Of a stretch of DNA of 7,656 nt, positions 1 to 7,342 are shown piece after piece. The position numbers were made by a program, and so were the translations under genes. The notes under the pieces are model-generated. The model saw only the letters and a list, made by a program, of their open reading frames with translations. It ran no database searches and was not told the DNA's origin. Source of the stretch: an uncultured Alistipes sp. Its GTDB lineage: Bacteria > Bacteroidota > Bacteroidia > Bacteroidales > Rikenellaceae. The stretch spans positions 1-7,656 of the forward strand of contig USBO01000084.1 of assembly GCA_900552955.1 (NCBI GenBank). Direction: 5' to 3'. Position 1 is the stretch's first letter, and every line of letters starts with the position of its first letter.

Positions 1-3000
1 ACTTGGGACGATAGCGGAACACGATGTTGTAGTCGTCGGTCGAGAGCCAGTTCGACAACTGGTTCGACAGCAGTTCGAAACCGGTCGCCGCCGAGGCCGT
101 GGCACCCAGATTGTTGCCGCCGCCCGCCGTGTCGGAATGGAAACTGTTCGTCACCAGCAGGAACATGAACTGCTCGGCGATGGCCGACTGCGAATTGAGC
201 GTGTTGGCCACAATGGTCTGGTATTCGGCGTCGAGCGTCGGCACCTTCACGCCGAAGGTGACGGCCGGACGCGTCAGCCGGTCGCTCAGGTTGATGATGC
301 ACTCGACGGGCACCGCGCGGTTGAGATTCATATCGCCGCCCGACGAGACGCTTGTGCCGATGAGCGGCTGCAACGAGGTCTTGAGCTTGTAGACGGCGTT
401 GATGTTGAGCCGTGCGTCGAGCGGCTCGCCCGTCCATTGGATCGTCGAACCGCTCTCGATGATGAACCGCTTGTTGATGATGTTCTGAAGCGTGAAGAGG
501 TAGCTTCCCTCGGTGATCGTATAGTCGCCGTACATCTCGAAGACGTTCGACCGCGGATTGATGTGCAGGTTGAGCGTCCCCTCGCCGCGGCCCTTGATGA
601 TGTCGCCCACCGTGGGGTCGATCACCAACTGGAAATCGGCGTTGGGCCGCACGTTGAGCGTCATGTCGATGTCCATCGAACTCCCCTCGGTGACCTTGGG
701 TTTGTGCTTGCGCTCGAACATCAGCTTCTTGCGCTCGAGCACGTTGAGCGTGTCGGCTTTCTGCTGGGGCGTCTCGAAGGTGATGAAATCGGCGCGCGCC
801 ACGTTCGATTTGCTCGAAAGCGGCAGGTAGAAGGCCGAATCGTCGTCGGTCGTGGCCACGATGTTCATCCGCACGCCCCCCTTGTCGCCCGCGACGGTCG
901 CACGGCCCGAGGCGAAGACCCTGCCGTAGAAGAGATCGTTGTCGCTCTGCGTGGTGTTGAGCACCATCATCTCGCGCGGCAGCATCGTCAGCGAATAGGA
1001 GATATTCGAAAGATGTTGCAGATTGAGCTCGAAATCCAGCGTTCCGCGGTTGCCTGCCGGATCGCTCACCGCCACGCGCTGCATCTTCAGGCGGTTGTCC
1101 TTCACCGTGATGAGCGCCTCGGGCACCGAGTAGCGCACCTGCGTGTAATCAACCTTCGTCTGGAAATTCCGAATGCGGATCGAACCCGCCAACTGCGCCT
1201 GACGATGATGGCCCGAGATCGTCAGCGCGGCATCCGCCGCCCCCCGCGTCTCGGAGATCACCCCTGCGAGCAGCGGGTCGAGCAGACTCATGTGCAGACC
1301 GGGCAGCCGCGCCTCGGCATAGTAGCGCACCGTGGCCGGCGCATAGAAGCCGCGGACGAGCGTATCGCGCCGCTGGCGGTCGGTCACCGTCACGCGCGCG
1401 CGGTCGTTCTTGAAATCCCACATCGAGGTCAGACGCAGCGGCGGAGCCGTGAGGCCGTTGACCGCCACGCTGTCCATGCGGATGTCGGCCGTGATCTCGG
1501 TTCCCCCGAGCGCCGATTTCATCACCGCCTGCCCGTTGGTGCGCCCCTCGATGACATAGCCCATCTTCTCGACGATCTGGGTGAAGGGCGCCAGATCGAA
1601 ATTGCGCAGCCGCAGCATCACCGAGTCCTGCCGGCTGCGCGAAGCCGTACCGTCGATCAGCAGCTCCTGGTCATTGTTCATCACGCGGAAGCGGTCGACC
1701 ACCACGCGCGCCGTGTCGATCCGAATGTTGCGGGCGAAGATCTGCCATGTCGTTCCCTTTCGGCTGATATGCGACGGCAGCAGCCGCACGTCGACCGTCC
1801 GCCCCCGTTCGGGCGACTGGCCGACGAGCGCTTCGAGCCCCAGCAGCGCCGAGACGCGCGCCGTCGTGTCGTTGAAGCCCGCCGACATCCGCAGACGGTC
1901 GCTGCGCGCCCCGCCCATGACCGACAGTTGCGGCAGATGGAACGTCCCCAGATAGAAATCCTCGGAACGCAGATAGACCGAGAGCGAATCGCCCAGATTC
2001 GTCGCATTGAGATTGAGCCGCGTGGCGAGCATCCGCTCGCGTTCGATATACTCCGACGTCGCCTTGAGCGAGAGTTTGTCGTTGGCGGGATTGAACAGCA
2101 GCCGCAACTGCGATCCGTCGGCGATCTGCAGTCCGTCGGAGACGGCGTCGGCCACCGGCGTGAAGTGTTTCACGTCGACCGACAGCACCGAATAGTCGTC
2201 CACCACGCTCACGGCACCGGTCGTGCGGCGGCGCGCCCGCTGCTTGTCGGAGAGCAGCGGCACGTACTTCTCCACGCTCGACTGCAGGTAGGCGAACACC
2301 GTTCTGTAGTCGGTCCGGCTGCGGAACGTCGCATCGGCGAATTCCGACTGCAACGAGAGGTATTTGCTGCCCGTGTCGTTCTGCCCGCTCAGCGTGAGCA
2401 GCTTCGTGCGCAGCGTGTCGGCATTGTAGCGGTAACGCACGTCGCTCACGGTCACCACGCCGTTCATATCGTCCAGCGTGCGCCCCGAAGCACGCGCTTT
2501 GACGAGTGCCGAGAGCACCGAAACGCTGTCGCGGCGGTTGAAACGCATCCGCGCGAGGTCGGCATGGATCAGGTCGAGATCGAAGTCGTAGTGCGGGCGG
2601 CGGGGATCGAACCCCACCTCGCCCTGAAAATCGAACCGCAGCGCCGGGTCGTCGGCACGGACGCGGCCGTTGAACGTTTTTTCGGTCAGACGGCCGTCGA
2701 AACGCAGCGAGTCGTATGGATAGTAGTTGAATTCCAATTGCGTGATGCTGCCGTCGATGCGCGCATCGACCAGCTCCCTGCCCACGACGCCGTCGACGTC
2801 CGCCTCGAAACTGATGCTGCCCAGTTTGGGCTGGCCCAGCACCTCGCCGGCACGGAAACGCCTCACGGCGACACGCCCCCTCACCGGACGCCGGCGGCGA
2901 CCGTCGGCAGGCTGCATCGCCAGTTCGGCCGAGACCGCCCCCACGGGCGCCGTCAGCGCGAACTGCGAGCGGAACGAGGCGAGCGACCCTTCGACCTCGC

Positions 3001-4150
3001 CGGTCAGCCGCAGCGTTCCGGCCCTGTCCATCATCGAGAGCGTTTTGTCGGGCAGATCCTTGCGGCCGATGCCTGCGGCGAGACGGCCGATGTCGGCGGC
3101 CTCGGTCGTCACGTCGTCGAACGTGAGCGAGAACCGCGTTTGGGCGATCTCGGGCAGGCCGGTGACTCGTCCGCGCGCCTGCACACGGCTGCTGCGACCG
3201 AAAGCCAGACTTTTCAGTTCCACGCCGAAATCGGACACCACGCCGTCGAACAGCAGATTGATATTGCGCAGCGTCAATCCCCAGTCGCGCAGCTTGGGCG
3301 AGAAATAGGCCACGTCGTCGCTCGAAAGCATCGAATTGCGTATCTCGACCGACATGCTCACCCGATCGACATATTCCTTATACTCGGCCCACGAATCGCC
3401 CACGAGCGAGACCGAGGGGATCGAAACGTTCGAATGCGGCGTCACCAGCCGCGCGTTCTCCATGCCGATGCAGCCGTTCGCAAGAAAGAACTTGCCGCCG
3501 AAGTCGTCGATCTCGAAACCGCTCCTCTCGCTGGCCGAGAACCGGCCGATCTGCGCGCCGATGGCCCCTCCGTCGATGGTGAAACCGTCGATCACGGCAT
3601 CGATGTCGCGGATATCCATATCCGAAAAATCGATTCCGTAGACCGGATCGCGGTGTTGCAGCTTTTCGAGCCGGAATTCCAGATTCTCGATGGTGAGCGC
3701 CGAGACCGAAAGGCGGAAATCGCTCTCCTTTTTCTTCTTCTTTTTGCTCAGACGCGACACGATCTGCTTGACATTCATCACGCTGTCGGGCATCTCCCGC
3801 AGATAGAGCTTCGCGTCGGCCAGCCGGCCGTGGCGCAGCGTGAATCCGTCGCTGAGGATTCCGAACTGCGTGATGAAGGCATGCAGCTTGCCCACATACA
3901 GCAGCGTGTCGCCGCCGTAGTCCTCGACATAGAGCCCCGAGAGTTTGACACGATCGAACAGCCCGATATCCACCCGGTCGATGCGTACGACCGTCTCGAG
4001 TCTGCGCGAGGCGAACTGCGTGGCCTTGCGCACGACGAAGTTCTGCACCGAATCGACACTCAGAAGCAGGGACAGCACGAGAGGGAGCACGATCAGCAAC
4101 AAAATCGCCGCCGATAACACTTTCCCCAATATTTTCGTAACTTTGCGCAT
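1..4150 (-). CDS. tamB: TamB-family (DUF490) translocation/assembly module protein, C-terminus cut by window edge
   Basis: The minus-strand frame opens with ATG at 4150-4148 and stays open for 1383 codons to position 2; the stop lies outside the window. Residues about 12-32 form one hydrophobic segment (LSAAILLLIVLPLVLSLLL), a signal anchor that would place the rest in the periplasm. The long middle part is a run of short beta-strand-like repeats, as expected of the lipid-groove (AsmA/TamB-like) fold. Residues about 1187-1260 carry the TamB C-terminal signature: GRGEG (1187-1191), EGSYLF (1214-1219) and W1239 followed by TGEPLDARLNINA. TamB proteins span the periplasm and, with an Omp85 partner, act in outer-membrane protein assembly or phospholipid transport; no such partner is present here. 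Perhaps 100 residues are missing. An oddity is six lysines in a row (136-141). The gene is divergent from tsaD. The family call is firm; the exact cargo is unknown. Confidence 0.93.
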   Translation of the reverse strand, partial: MRKVTKILGKVLSAAILLLIVLPLVLSLLLSVDSVQNFVVRKATQFASRRLETVVRIDRVDIGLFDRVKLSGLYVEDYGGDTLLYVGKLHAFITQFGILSDGFTLRHGRLADAKLYLREMPDSVMNVKQIVSRLSKKKKKKESDFRLSVSALTIENLEFRLEKLQHRDPVYGIDFSDMDIRDIDAVIDGFTIDGGAIGAQIGRFSASERSGFEIDDFGGKFFLANGCIGMENARLVTPHSNVSIPSVSLVGDSWAEYKEYVDRVSMSVEIRNSMLSSDDVAYFSPKLRDWGLTLRNINLLFDGVVSDFGVELKSLAFGRSSRVQARGRVTGLPEIAQTRFSLTFDDVTTEAADIGRLAAGIGRKDLPDKTLSMMDRAGTLRLTGEVEGSLASFRSQFALTAPVGAVSAELAMQPADGRRRRPVRGRVAVRRFRAGEVLGQPKLGSISFEADVDGVVGRELVDARIDGSITQLEFNYYPYDSLRFDGRLTEKTFNGRVRADDPALRFDFQGEVGFDPRRPHYDFDLDLIHADLARMRFNRRDSVSVLSALVKARASGRTLDDMNGVVTVSDVRYRYNADTLRTKLLTLSGQNDTGSKYLSLQSEFADATFRSRTDYRTVFAYLQSSVEKYVPLLSDKQRARRRTTGAVSVVDDYSVLSVDVKHFTPVADAVSDGLQIADGSQLRLLFNPANDKLSLKATSEYIERERMLATRLNLNATNLGDSLSVYLRSEDFYLGTFHLPQLSVMGGARSDRLRMSAGFNDTTARVSALLGLEALVGQSPERGRTVDVRLLPSHISRKGTTWQIFARNIRIDTARVVVDRFRVMNNDQELLIDGTASRSRQDSVMLRLRNFDLAPFTQIVEKMGYVIEGRTNGQAVMKSALGGTEITADIRMDSVAVNGLTAPPLRLTSMWDFKNDRARVTVTDRQRRDTLVRGFYAPATVRYYAEARLPGLHMSLLDPLLAGVISETRGAADAALTISGHHRQAQLAGSIRIRNFQTKVDYTQVRYSVPEALITVKDNRLKMQRVAVSDPAGNRGTLDFELNLQHLSNISYSLTMLPREMMVLNTTQSDNDLFYGRVFASGRATVAGDKGGVRMNIVATTDDDSAFYLPLSSKSNVARADFITFETPQQKADTLNVLERKKLMFERKHKPKVTEGSSMDIDMTLNVRPNADFQLVIDPTVGDIIKGRGEGTLNLHINPRSNVFEMYGDYTITEGSYLFTLQNIINKRFIIESGSTIQWTGEPLDARLNINAVYKLKTSLQPLIGTSVSSGGDMNLNRAVPVECIINLSDRLTRPAVTFGVKVPTLDAEYQTIVANTLNSQSAIAEQFMFLLVTNSFHSDTAGGGNNLGATASAATGFELLSNQLSNWLSTDDYNIVFRYRPK
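4138..4145 (+). promoter_or_regulatory. Predicted tsaD -7 element inside the tamB 5' end
   Basis: TAACTTTG fits TAnnTTTG exactly and lies 77 bases before the tsaD start, within the first codons of tamB on the other strand. Transcription would begin near 4152 with a leader of about 70 bases that ends in an A-rich stretch (4194-4214), a common translation-enhancing context in Bacteroidota. No good -33 element is seen at the usual distance, so the call rests on the -7 match and its position. Confidence 0.45.
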
Positions 4151-4172
4151 GGCCAACCGCCCGTTTAACTGG

Positions 4173-4207
4173 CAAATTTAACGATTATTCGTCAAAAAAA
4201 CGAAAAA
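4173..4207 (-). promoter_or_regulatory. Predicted tamB promoter (Bacteroidota type)
   Basis: On the minus strand TAAATTTG (4180-4173) matches the Bacteroidota -7 consensus TAnnTTTG in every defined base. TTTTTCG (4207-4201), 20 bases upstream, is an imperfect -33 element (consensus TTTG). Transcription would start near 4167, giving a leader of only about 17 bases. This is a prediction from sequence; no start site has been measured. Confidence 0.6.
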
Positions 4208-4221
4208 CAACGAATATAACT

Positions 4222-5247
4222 ATGGATATAACCATCCTCGGCATCGAGTCCTCGTGCGACGACACGTCGGCCGCCGTTCTGCGCAACACCACGCTGCTGT
4301 CGAACGTCATTGCTTCGCAGGCCGTCCACGAAAAGTACGGCGGCGTGATTCCCGAACTCGCCTCGCGCGCCCATCAGCAGAACATCGTTCCCGTGGTCGA
4401 CACGGCGCTGCGCGAAGCCGGCGTCAGTCCCGGCGAACTGGACGCCATCGCCTTCACGCGCGGCCCCGGGCTGCTGGGATCGCTGCTCGTGGGCGTGTCG
4501 TTCGCCAAAGGACTCTCCCTGGCGCACGACATCCCGATGGTCGAGGTGAATCACCTTCAGGGTCATATCCTCTCGCACTTCGTCGACCTGCCCGACCGCA
4601 CGCTGCCCCACCCCGGGTTTCCGTTCCTCTGCCTGCTCGTCAGCGGAGGCCATACGCAGATCGTGCGCGTGGACTCGCCGCTGGAGATGGAGATCGTCGG
4701 CACGACGATCGACGACGCCGCGGGAGAGGCCTTCGATAAATGTGCCAAAGTGATGGGACTCGGCTACCCGGGCGGGCCGGTGATCGACCGGCTGGCCAGG
4801 GAGGGCGACCCGCTGGCCTTCCGCTTCGCGCACCCCCACGTCGACGGGTTCGACTTCTCGTTCTCGGGGCTCAAGACCTCGTTCCTCTACACGCTGCGCG
4901 ACGCCGTGGCCGCCGATCCCGACTTCATCGAGCGGCGCAAGGCCGATCTGTGCGCCTCGCTCCAGCATACGATCGTCGAAATCCTGCTCAAGCAGCTCGT
5001 CCGTGCGGCCAGGGAGTACGACATCCGCGACATCGCCATCGCCGGCGGCGTCTCGGCCAACTCGGGCCTGCGCAACGGCGTGGTCGAGGAGGGACGCCGG
5101 CGCGGCTGGCGCACGTTCGTGCCCGAATTCAAGTTCACGACCGACAACGCCGCGATGATCGCCGTGGCGGGTTACTACCGTTATCAGCGAGGCGAATTCG
5201 CCTCACTCGACGTCTCGCCGGTGGCTCGCATCGAAGAGCTGCTTTAA
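4222..5247 (+). CDS. tsaD: tRNA N6-adenosine threonylcarbamoyltransferase TsaD
   Basis: TsaD transfers the threonylcarbamoyl group from TC-AMP to A37 of tRNAs that read ANN codons, making t6A in the cytoplasm together with TsaB and TsaE; it is usually essential. The 341 residues match the family's usual length. Visible motifs, in order, are GIESSCDDT (7-15), the metal-binding histidines H111 and H115 in NHLQGHILSH, SGGHT (141-145), GYPGGP (181-186), FSFSGLKT (212-219), AGGVSAN (274-280) and TDNAAMIA (307-314), whose D308 is the third metal ligand. Nothing catalytic is missing. The ATG at 4222 is chosen because the conserved GIESS motif begins six residues later. The gene diverges from tamB, and no clear terminator separates it from the downstream flavin enzyme, so some readthrough is possible. 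TsaB, TsaC and TsaE are not in the window. Confidence 0.98.
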   Translation: MDITILGIESSCDDTSAAVLRNTTLLSNVIASQAVHEKYGGVIPELASRAHQQNIVPVVDTALREAGVSPGELDAIAFTRGPGLLGSLLVGVSFAKGLSLAHDIPMVEVNHLQGHILSHFVDLPDRTLPHPGFPFLCLLVSGGHTQIVRVDSPLEMEIVGTTIDDAAGEAFDKCAKVMGLGYPGGPVIDRLAREGDPLAFRFAHPHVDGFDFSFSGLKTSFLYTLRDAVAADPDFIERRKADLCASLQHTIVEILLKQLVRAAREYDIRDIAIAGGVSANSGLRNGVVEEGRRRGWRTFVPEFKFTTDNAAMIAVAGYYRYQRGEFASLDVSPVARIEELL

Positions 5248-5263
5248 AAGAAAAAAGGGACAA

Positions 5264-5299
5264 TTTTTCGGTATTTCCGTCGATATTTTACTACTTTTG
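5264..5299 (+). promoter_or_regulatory. Predicted promoter of the nitronate monooxygenase-like gene
   Basis: TACTTTTG (5292-5299) fits the -7 consensus TAnnTTTG exactly. TTTTTCG (5264-5270), 21 bases upstream, is the same imperfect -33 element seen before tamB. The promoter sits just after the tsaD stop and would start transcription near 5306, leaving a leader of about 95 bases. Confidence 0.6.
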
Positions 5300-5312
5300 C
5301 TGCGTAAACGGC

Positions 5313-5376
5313 GGCACGGAGCCTCCGTGCCCCAAGACAAACAGACCGGAACGCGCCGAGCGGCGGGTTCGGTCTG
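5313..5376 (+). promoter_or_regulatory. Two stem-loops in the 5' leader of the flavin enzyme gene
   Basis: The first is GGCACGGAG (5313-5321) facing CTCCGTGCC (5323-5331), a nearly loopless inverted repeat that would fold as 8 bp with a 3-base loop. The second has CAGACCG (5342-5348) pairing with CGGTCTG (5370-5376), AAC (5350-5352) with GTT (5367-5369) after a one-base bulge, and an inner CGCC/GGCG stem (5354-5357 with 5362-5365). Neither is followed by a T-run, so they are not classic terminators. They resemble no riboswitch class that I recognise. They could stabilise the mRNA or affect translation. Confidence 0.5.
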
Positions 5377-5400
5377 ACGAACTTAAATTCATACCGAACA

Positions 5401-6501
5401 ATGATGAAATCACTCAAAATCGGCGATCTGCTGGCCCGCACCCCCATCGTTCAGGGCGGAATGGGCGTCGGCGTTTCGCTCTCGGGACTGGCCTCGGCCG
5501 TCGCCAACGAAGGCGGCGTGGGAGTCATCTCCTCGGCCGGACTCGGCGTCATCTACCGCGACTACTCCTCCGACTACAACATAGCGAGCATCTGGGGCCT
5601 GCGCGAAGAGCTGCGCAAGGCGCGCGAAAAGACACGCGGCATCATCGGCGTCAACATCATGGTGGCCATGTCGAACTTCGCCGACATGGTGAAAACCGCC
5701 ATTCAGGAGAAGGCCGACATCATCTTCTCGGGCGCGGGGCTGCCGCTCAACCTGCCGTCGTTCCTCACCGAGGGGTGCCGCACCAAACTGGCGCCCATCG
5801 TCTCGTCGGCCCGCGCCGCCAAACTGCTGTGCGAGAAGTGGTTGTCCAACTACGGTTACATCCCCGACGCCATCGTCGTCGAAGGGCCCAAGGCAGGCGG
5901 TCACCTCGGATACAGGGCCGATCAGATCGAAGACGCGCATTATTCGCTCGAAGAGATTCTGCCGTCCGTCGTCGAGGAGGTGCGCGCCTTCGAAGCGGCG
6001 CACGACTGCCACATTCCCGTCATCGCCGGCGGCGGCGTCTACACGGGCGAGGACATCTACAACATCCTGCAACTGGGGGCCGAAGGCGTGCAGATGGGCA
6101 CCCGCTTCGTCGCCACCGACGAGTGCGACGCCGATCCGGCGTTCAAGCAGAGCTACGTCGAAGCTCGCCGAGAGGATATCGAAATCATTCAGTCGCCGGT
6201 CGGCATGCCGGGACGGGCGATCCGTTCGTCGTTCCTGGAGAAGGTGAAGGAGGGCCTCAAACGGCCGAAAGCCTGCCCCTTCAACTGCATCAAGACCTGC
6301 GACGTCACCCACTCCCCCTACTGCATCATGCTGGCGCTCTACAACGCCTTCCGCGGCAAGCTGGAGAACGGTTACGCCTTCTGCGGCGCCAACGCGTGGC
6401 GGACGGAGCGCATCCAGAGCGTGCGCGACCTGATCGCCTCGCTCAAAAGGGAGTACGACAACTTCTCGCTGCGCGAAAAGCTGTTCAGCGCAAAGAGCTG
6501 A
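5401..6501 (+). CDS. Nitronate monooxygenase / 2-nitropropane dioxygenase family FMN protein (FabK-like fold)
   Basis: The 366-residue protein belongs to the NMO/FabK family of FMN-binding TIM barrels. Supporting motifs are TPIVQGGMGVGVS (14-26) at the N-terminus, FSGAGLPLNLP (109-119), AGGHLG (165-170) with the family's catalytic-type H168, AGGGVYTGED (209-218) for FMN phosphate binding, and QMGTRF (231-236). Such enzymes oxidise alkyl nitronates, but relatives are enoyl-ACP or quinone reductases, so the substrate is unproven. The C-terminal part has a cysteine cluster C292-x3-C296-x3-C300-x7-C308, with C328 further on, suggestive of a metal or Fe-S site. The start could be either tandem ATG (5401 or 5404); no Shine-Dalgarno sequence is visible. 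It has its own promoter and structured leader downstream of tsaD, with which it shares no obvious pathway. It appears cytoplasmic, with no signal peptide or membrane segment. Confidence 0.88.
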   Translation: MMKSLKIGDLLARTPIVQGGMGVGVSLSGLASAVANEGGVGVISSAGLGVIYRDYSSDYNIASIWGLREELRKAREKTRGIIGVNIMVAMSNFADMVKTAIQEKADIIFSGAGLPLNLPSFLTEGCRTKLAPIVSSARAAKLLCEKWLSNYGYIPDAIVVEGPKAGGHLGYRADQIEDAHYSLEEILPSVVEEVRAFEAAHDCHIPVIAGGGVYTGEDIYNILQLGAEGVQMGTRFVATDECDADPAFKQSYVEARREDIEIIQSPVGMPGRAIRSSFLEKVKEGLKRPKACPFNCIKTCDVTHSPYCIMLALYNAFRGKLENGYAFCGANAWRTERIQSVRDLIASLKREYDNFSLREKLFSAKS

Positions 6502-6578
6502 CCGGCCGGTGGCGTAGCGGTTCCGCCGCCGGCACCCACCGGCGCGGCCACCAGAGAGACCCGACGCGGGATACCCGT
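6502..6578. other. GC-rich, hairpin-prone 3' region after the flavin enzyme gene
   Basis: This stretch has no gene. Right at the stop codon lies the 10-base palindrome ACCGGCCGGT (6501-6510). CGCCGG (6527-6532) can pair with CCGGCG (6539-6544), enclosed by GGTGGC (6508-6513) and GCCACC (6547-6552). There is no T-run, so it is transcript structure ahead of the terminator that follows, not a terminator itself. Confidence 0.35.
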
Positions 6579-6617
6579 AAAAAGCGAAGGAGAGACGGCC
6601 GTCTCTCCTTCCTTTTT
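6579..6617. terminator. Bidirectional rho-independent terminator
   Basis: GAAGGAGAGACGG (6586-6598) is followed directly by its exact reverse complement (6599-6611), a 26-base perfect palindrome. AAAAA (6579-6583) lies on the left and TTTTT (6613-6617) on the right, so a T-run follows the stem on either strand. It sits between two convergent genes, the flavin enzyme on plus and the 104-residue protein on minus, and should end both transcripts. Confidence 0.85.
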
Positions 6618-6703
6618 CCCTGTCCCGCTTCTCCCGGCACAGACCTCACCTCCTCGCTCCGAACGTCCGAAGCCCCCGTCCGAAAACGGACGTACGGAGG
6701 CAT

Positions 6704-7018
6704 TCAAACGGGTTGCCGTTCGTTCTTCTTCCGCCGGTCGGTCAGGCCGGCGGATTTCGTCGTCTTGCGCCCCTTCGCACAGAGGGATATCCCCGCCATC
6801 AAACCGCTCAGATAGTTCGACGCGGCGAAGCGCAGCAGATAACGTTCCGCCTCCTTGAAACAATCGAACTGACGCAACGTGTCGGATTCCCGGGCGGCAC
6901 GCAGCGCCGTGAAAAAAAACGAATCCAGCGAATTGCGGAAATCGTCGGTTCCGGCCATACGGGCCTTGTAGGTTTCGGTCATCTGTCGCAACAGATCCCG
7001 GGGAAAGGTTTTCATCAT
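6704..7018 (-). CDS. Small uncharacterised protein, 104 residues
   Basis: I do not recognise this family. The frame runs from tandem ATGs at 7018/7015 to a TGA at 6706-6704. It is judged real because its codon use resembles that of its neighbours (GC-rich third positions), it fills a gap without overlapping other genes, and it ends ahead of the bidirectional terminator. The product appears mostly helical, with no signal peptide. Residues 64-80 (FAASNYLSGLMAGISLC) are fairly hydrophobic but too short and polar for a confident membrane helix. The last 22 residues (83-104) are rich in Lys and Arg and probably flexible. An 8-base T-run in the sense strand encodes FFF (34-36), a possible slippage site. 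A hairpin (CGTCCG, four-base loop, CGGACG; 6677-6692) follows the stop. No function can be assigned; its only close neighbour on the same strand is glmS, over 500 bases upstream. Confidence 0.7.
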   Translation of the reverse strand: MMKTFPRDLLRQMTETYKARMAGTDDFRNSLDSFFFTALRAARESDTLRQFDCFKEAERYLLRFAASNYLSGLMAGISLCAKGRKTTKSAGLTDRRKKNERQPV

Positions 7019-7253
7019 TCAGTGTTTAGTCCCCGCTGTACCGTGCGGAAAATTATTCCCGTTCTTACGAGGGCGGCACAGATCCGGCCCTTCCCAAAAT
7101 CCGGTAAACGGTTCCGCGCCGATTCTGTGCACTGCAACGTTAAACCGGCACCACGAGCTATAACATTTATCAGATGTTGCGAACGACCGCAACTCTCGTC
7201 GGGAGTGTCCCCGAAACGAAGGAACGAACTACATCGTTACGGCGTTTCTATGA

Positions 7254-7261
7254 CAAAGATA
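7254..7261 (-). promoter_or_regulatory. Candidate -7 element reading toward the 104-residue protein gene
   Basis: TATCTTTG on the minus strand (7261-7254) fits TAnnTTTG exactly. A TTTG lies upstream (7292-7289), but 27 bases away, which is longer than usual. If used, transcription would start near 7247 and the downstream gene would have a leader of about 230 bases. Closer to the gene only a one-mismatch element is seen (TAATTTTC, 7055-7048). Confidence 0.35.
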
Positions 7262-7334
7262 CGTTTTTTTCTCGGACACCGACTGTTTCAAACCCATTTA
7301 TGTCCTATTCGGTTACTTTTCGAACCGACAGCGC

Positions 7335-7342
7335 TATTTTTG
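7335..7342 (+). promoter_or_regulatory. Candidate -7 element reading toward the glmS 3' end (antisense)
   Basis: TATTTTTG fits TAnnTTTG exactly on the plus strand, without a convincing -33 element. No plus-strand gene follows within the window, so a transcript would be a small RNA or an antisense RNA running into the glmS terminator and coding end. It may be a chance match in AT-richer DNA. Confidence 0.25.

Noticed and set aside
137..4117. A 1326-codon plus-strand open frame
   Set aside because: It is the exact codon-aligned complement of tamB. Its translation is dominated by His, Arg, Glu, Asp and Val without any recognisable domain, whereas the minus strand gives a membrane anchor and TamB signature in one unbroken frame.
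4192..4968. Minus-strand open frame opposite tsaD
   Set aside because: It is antisense to motif-verified tsaD, has no domain I recognise, and would cover the tamB/tsaD promoter region.
5410..6312. Minus-strand 300-codon open frame opposite the flavin enzyme gene
   Set aside because: It is the complementary shadow of a gene with clear NMO motifs, has no promoter and no recognisable domain.
4740..6815. A 691-codon plus-strand open frame spanning tsaD, the gap and the flavin enzyme gene
   Set aside because: It runs out of frame through two clearly recognised genes and their intergenic leader; the translation is Arg-rich and low in complexity, typical of an off-frame reading of GC-rich DNA.
7243..7270. 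Terminator-like hairpin with seven T residues on the plus strand
   Set aside because: The stem CGTTTCT/AGATACG has a mismatch and few G:C pairs, no plus-strand gene lies upstream, and it overlaps the minus-strand -7 match, so chance is the better explanation.
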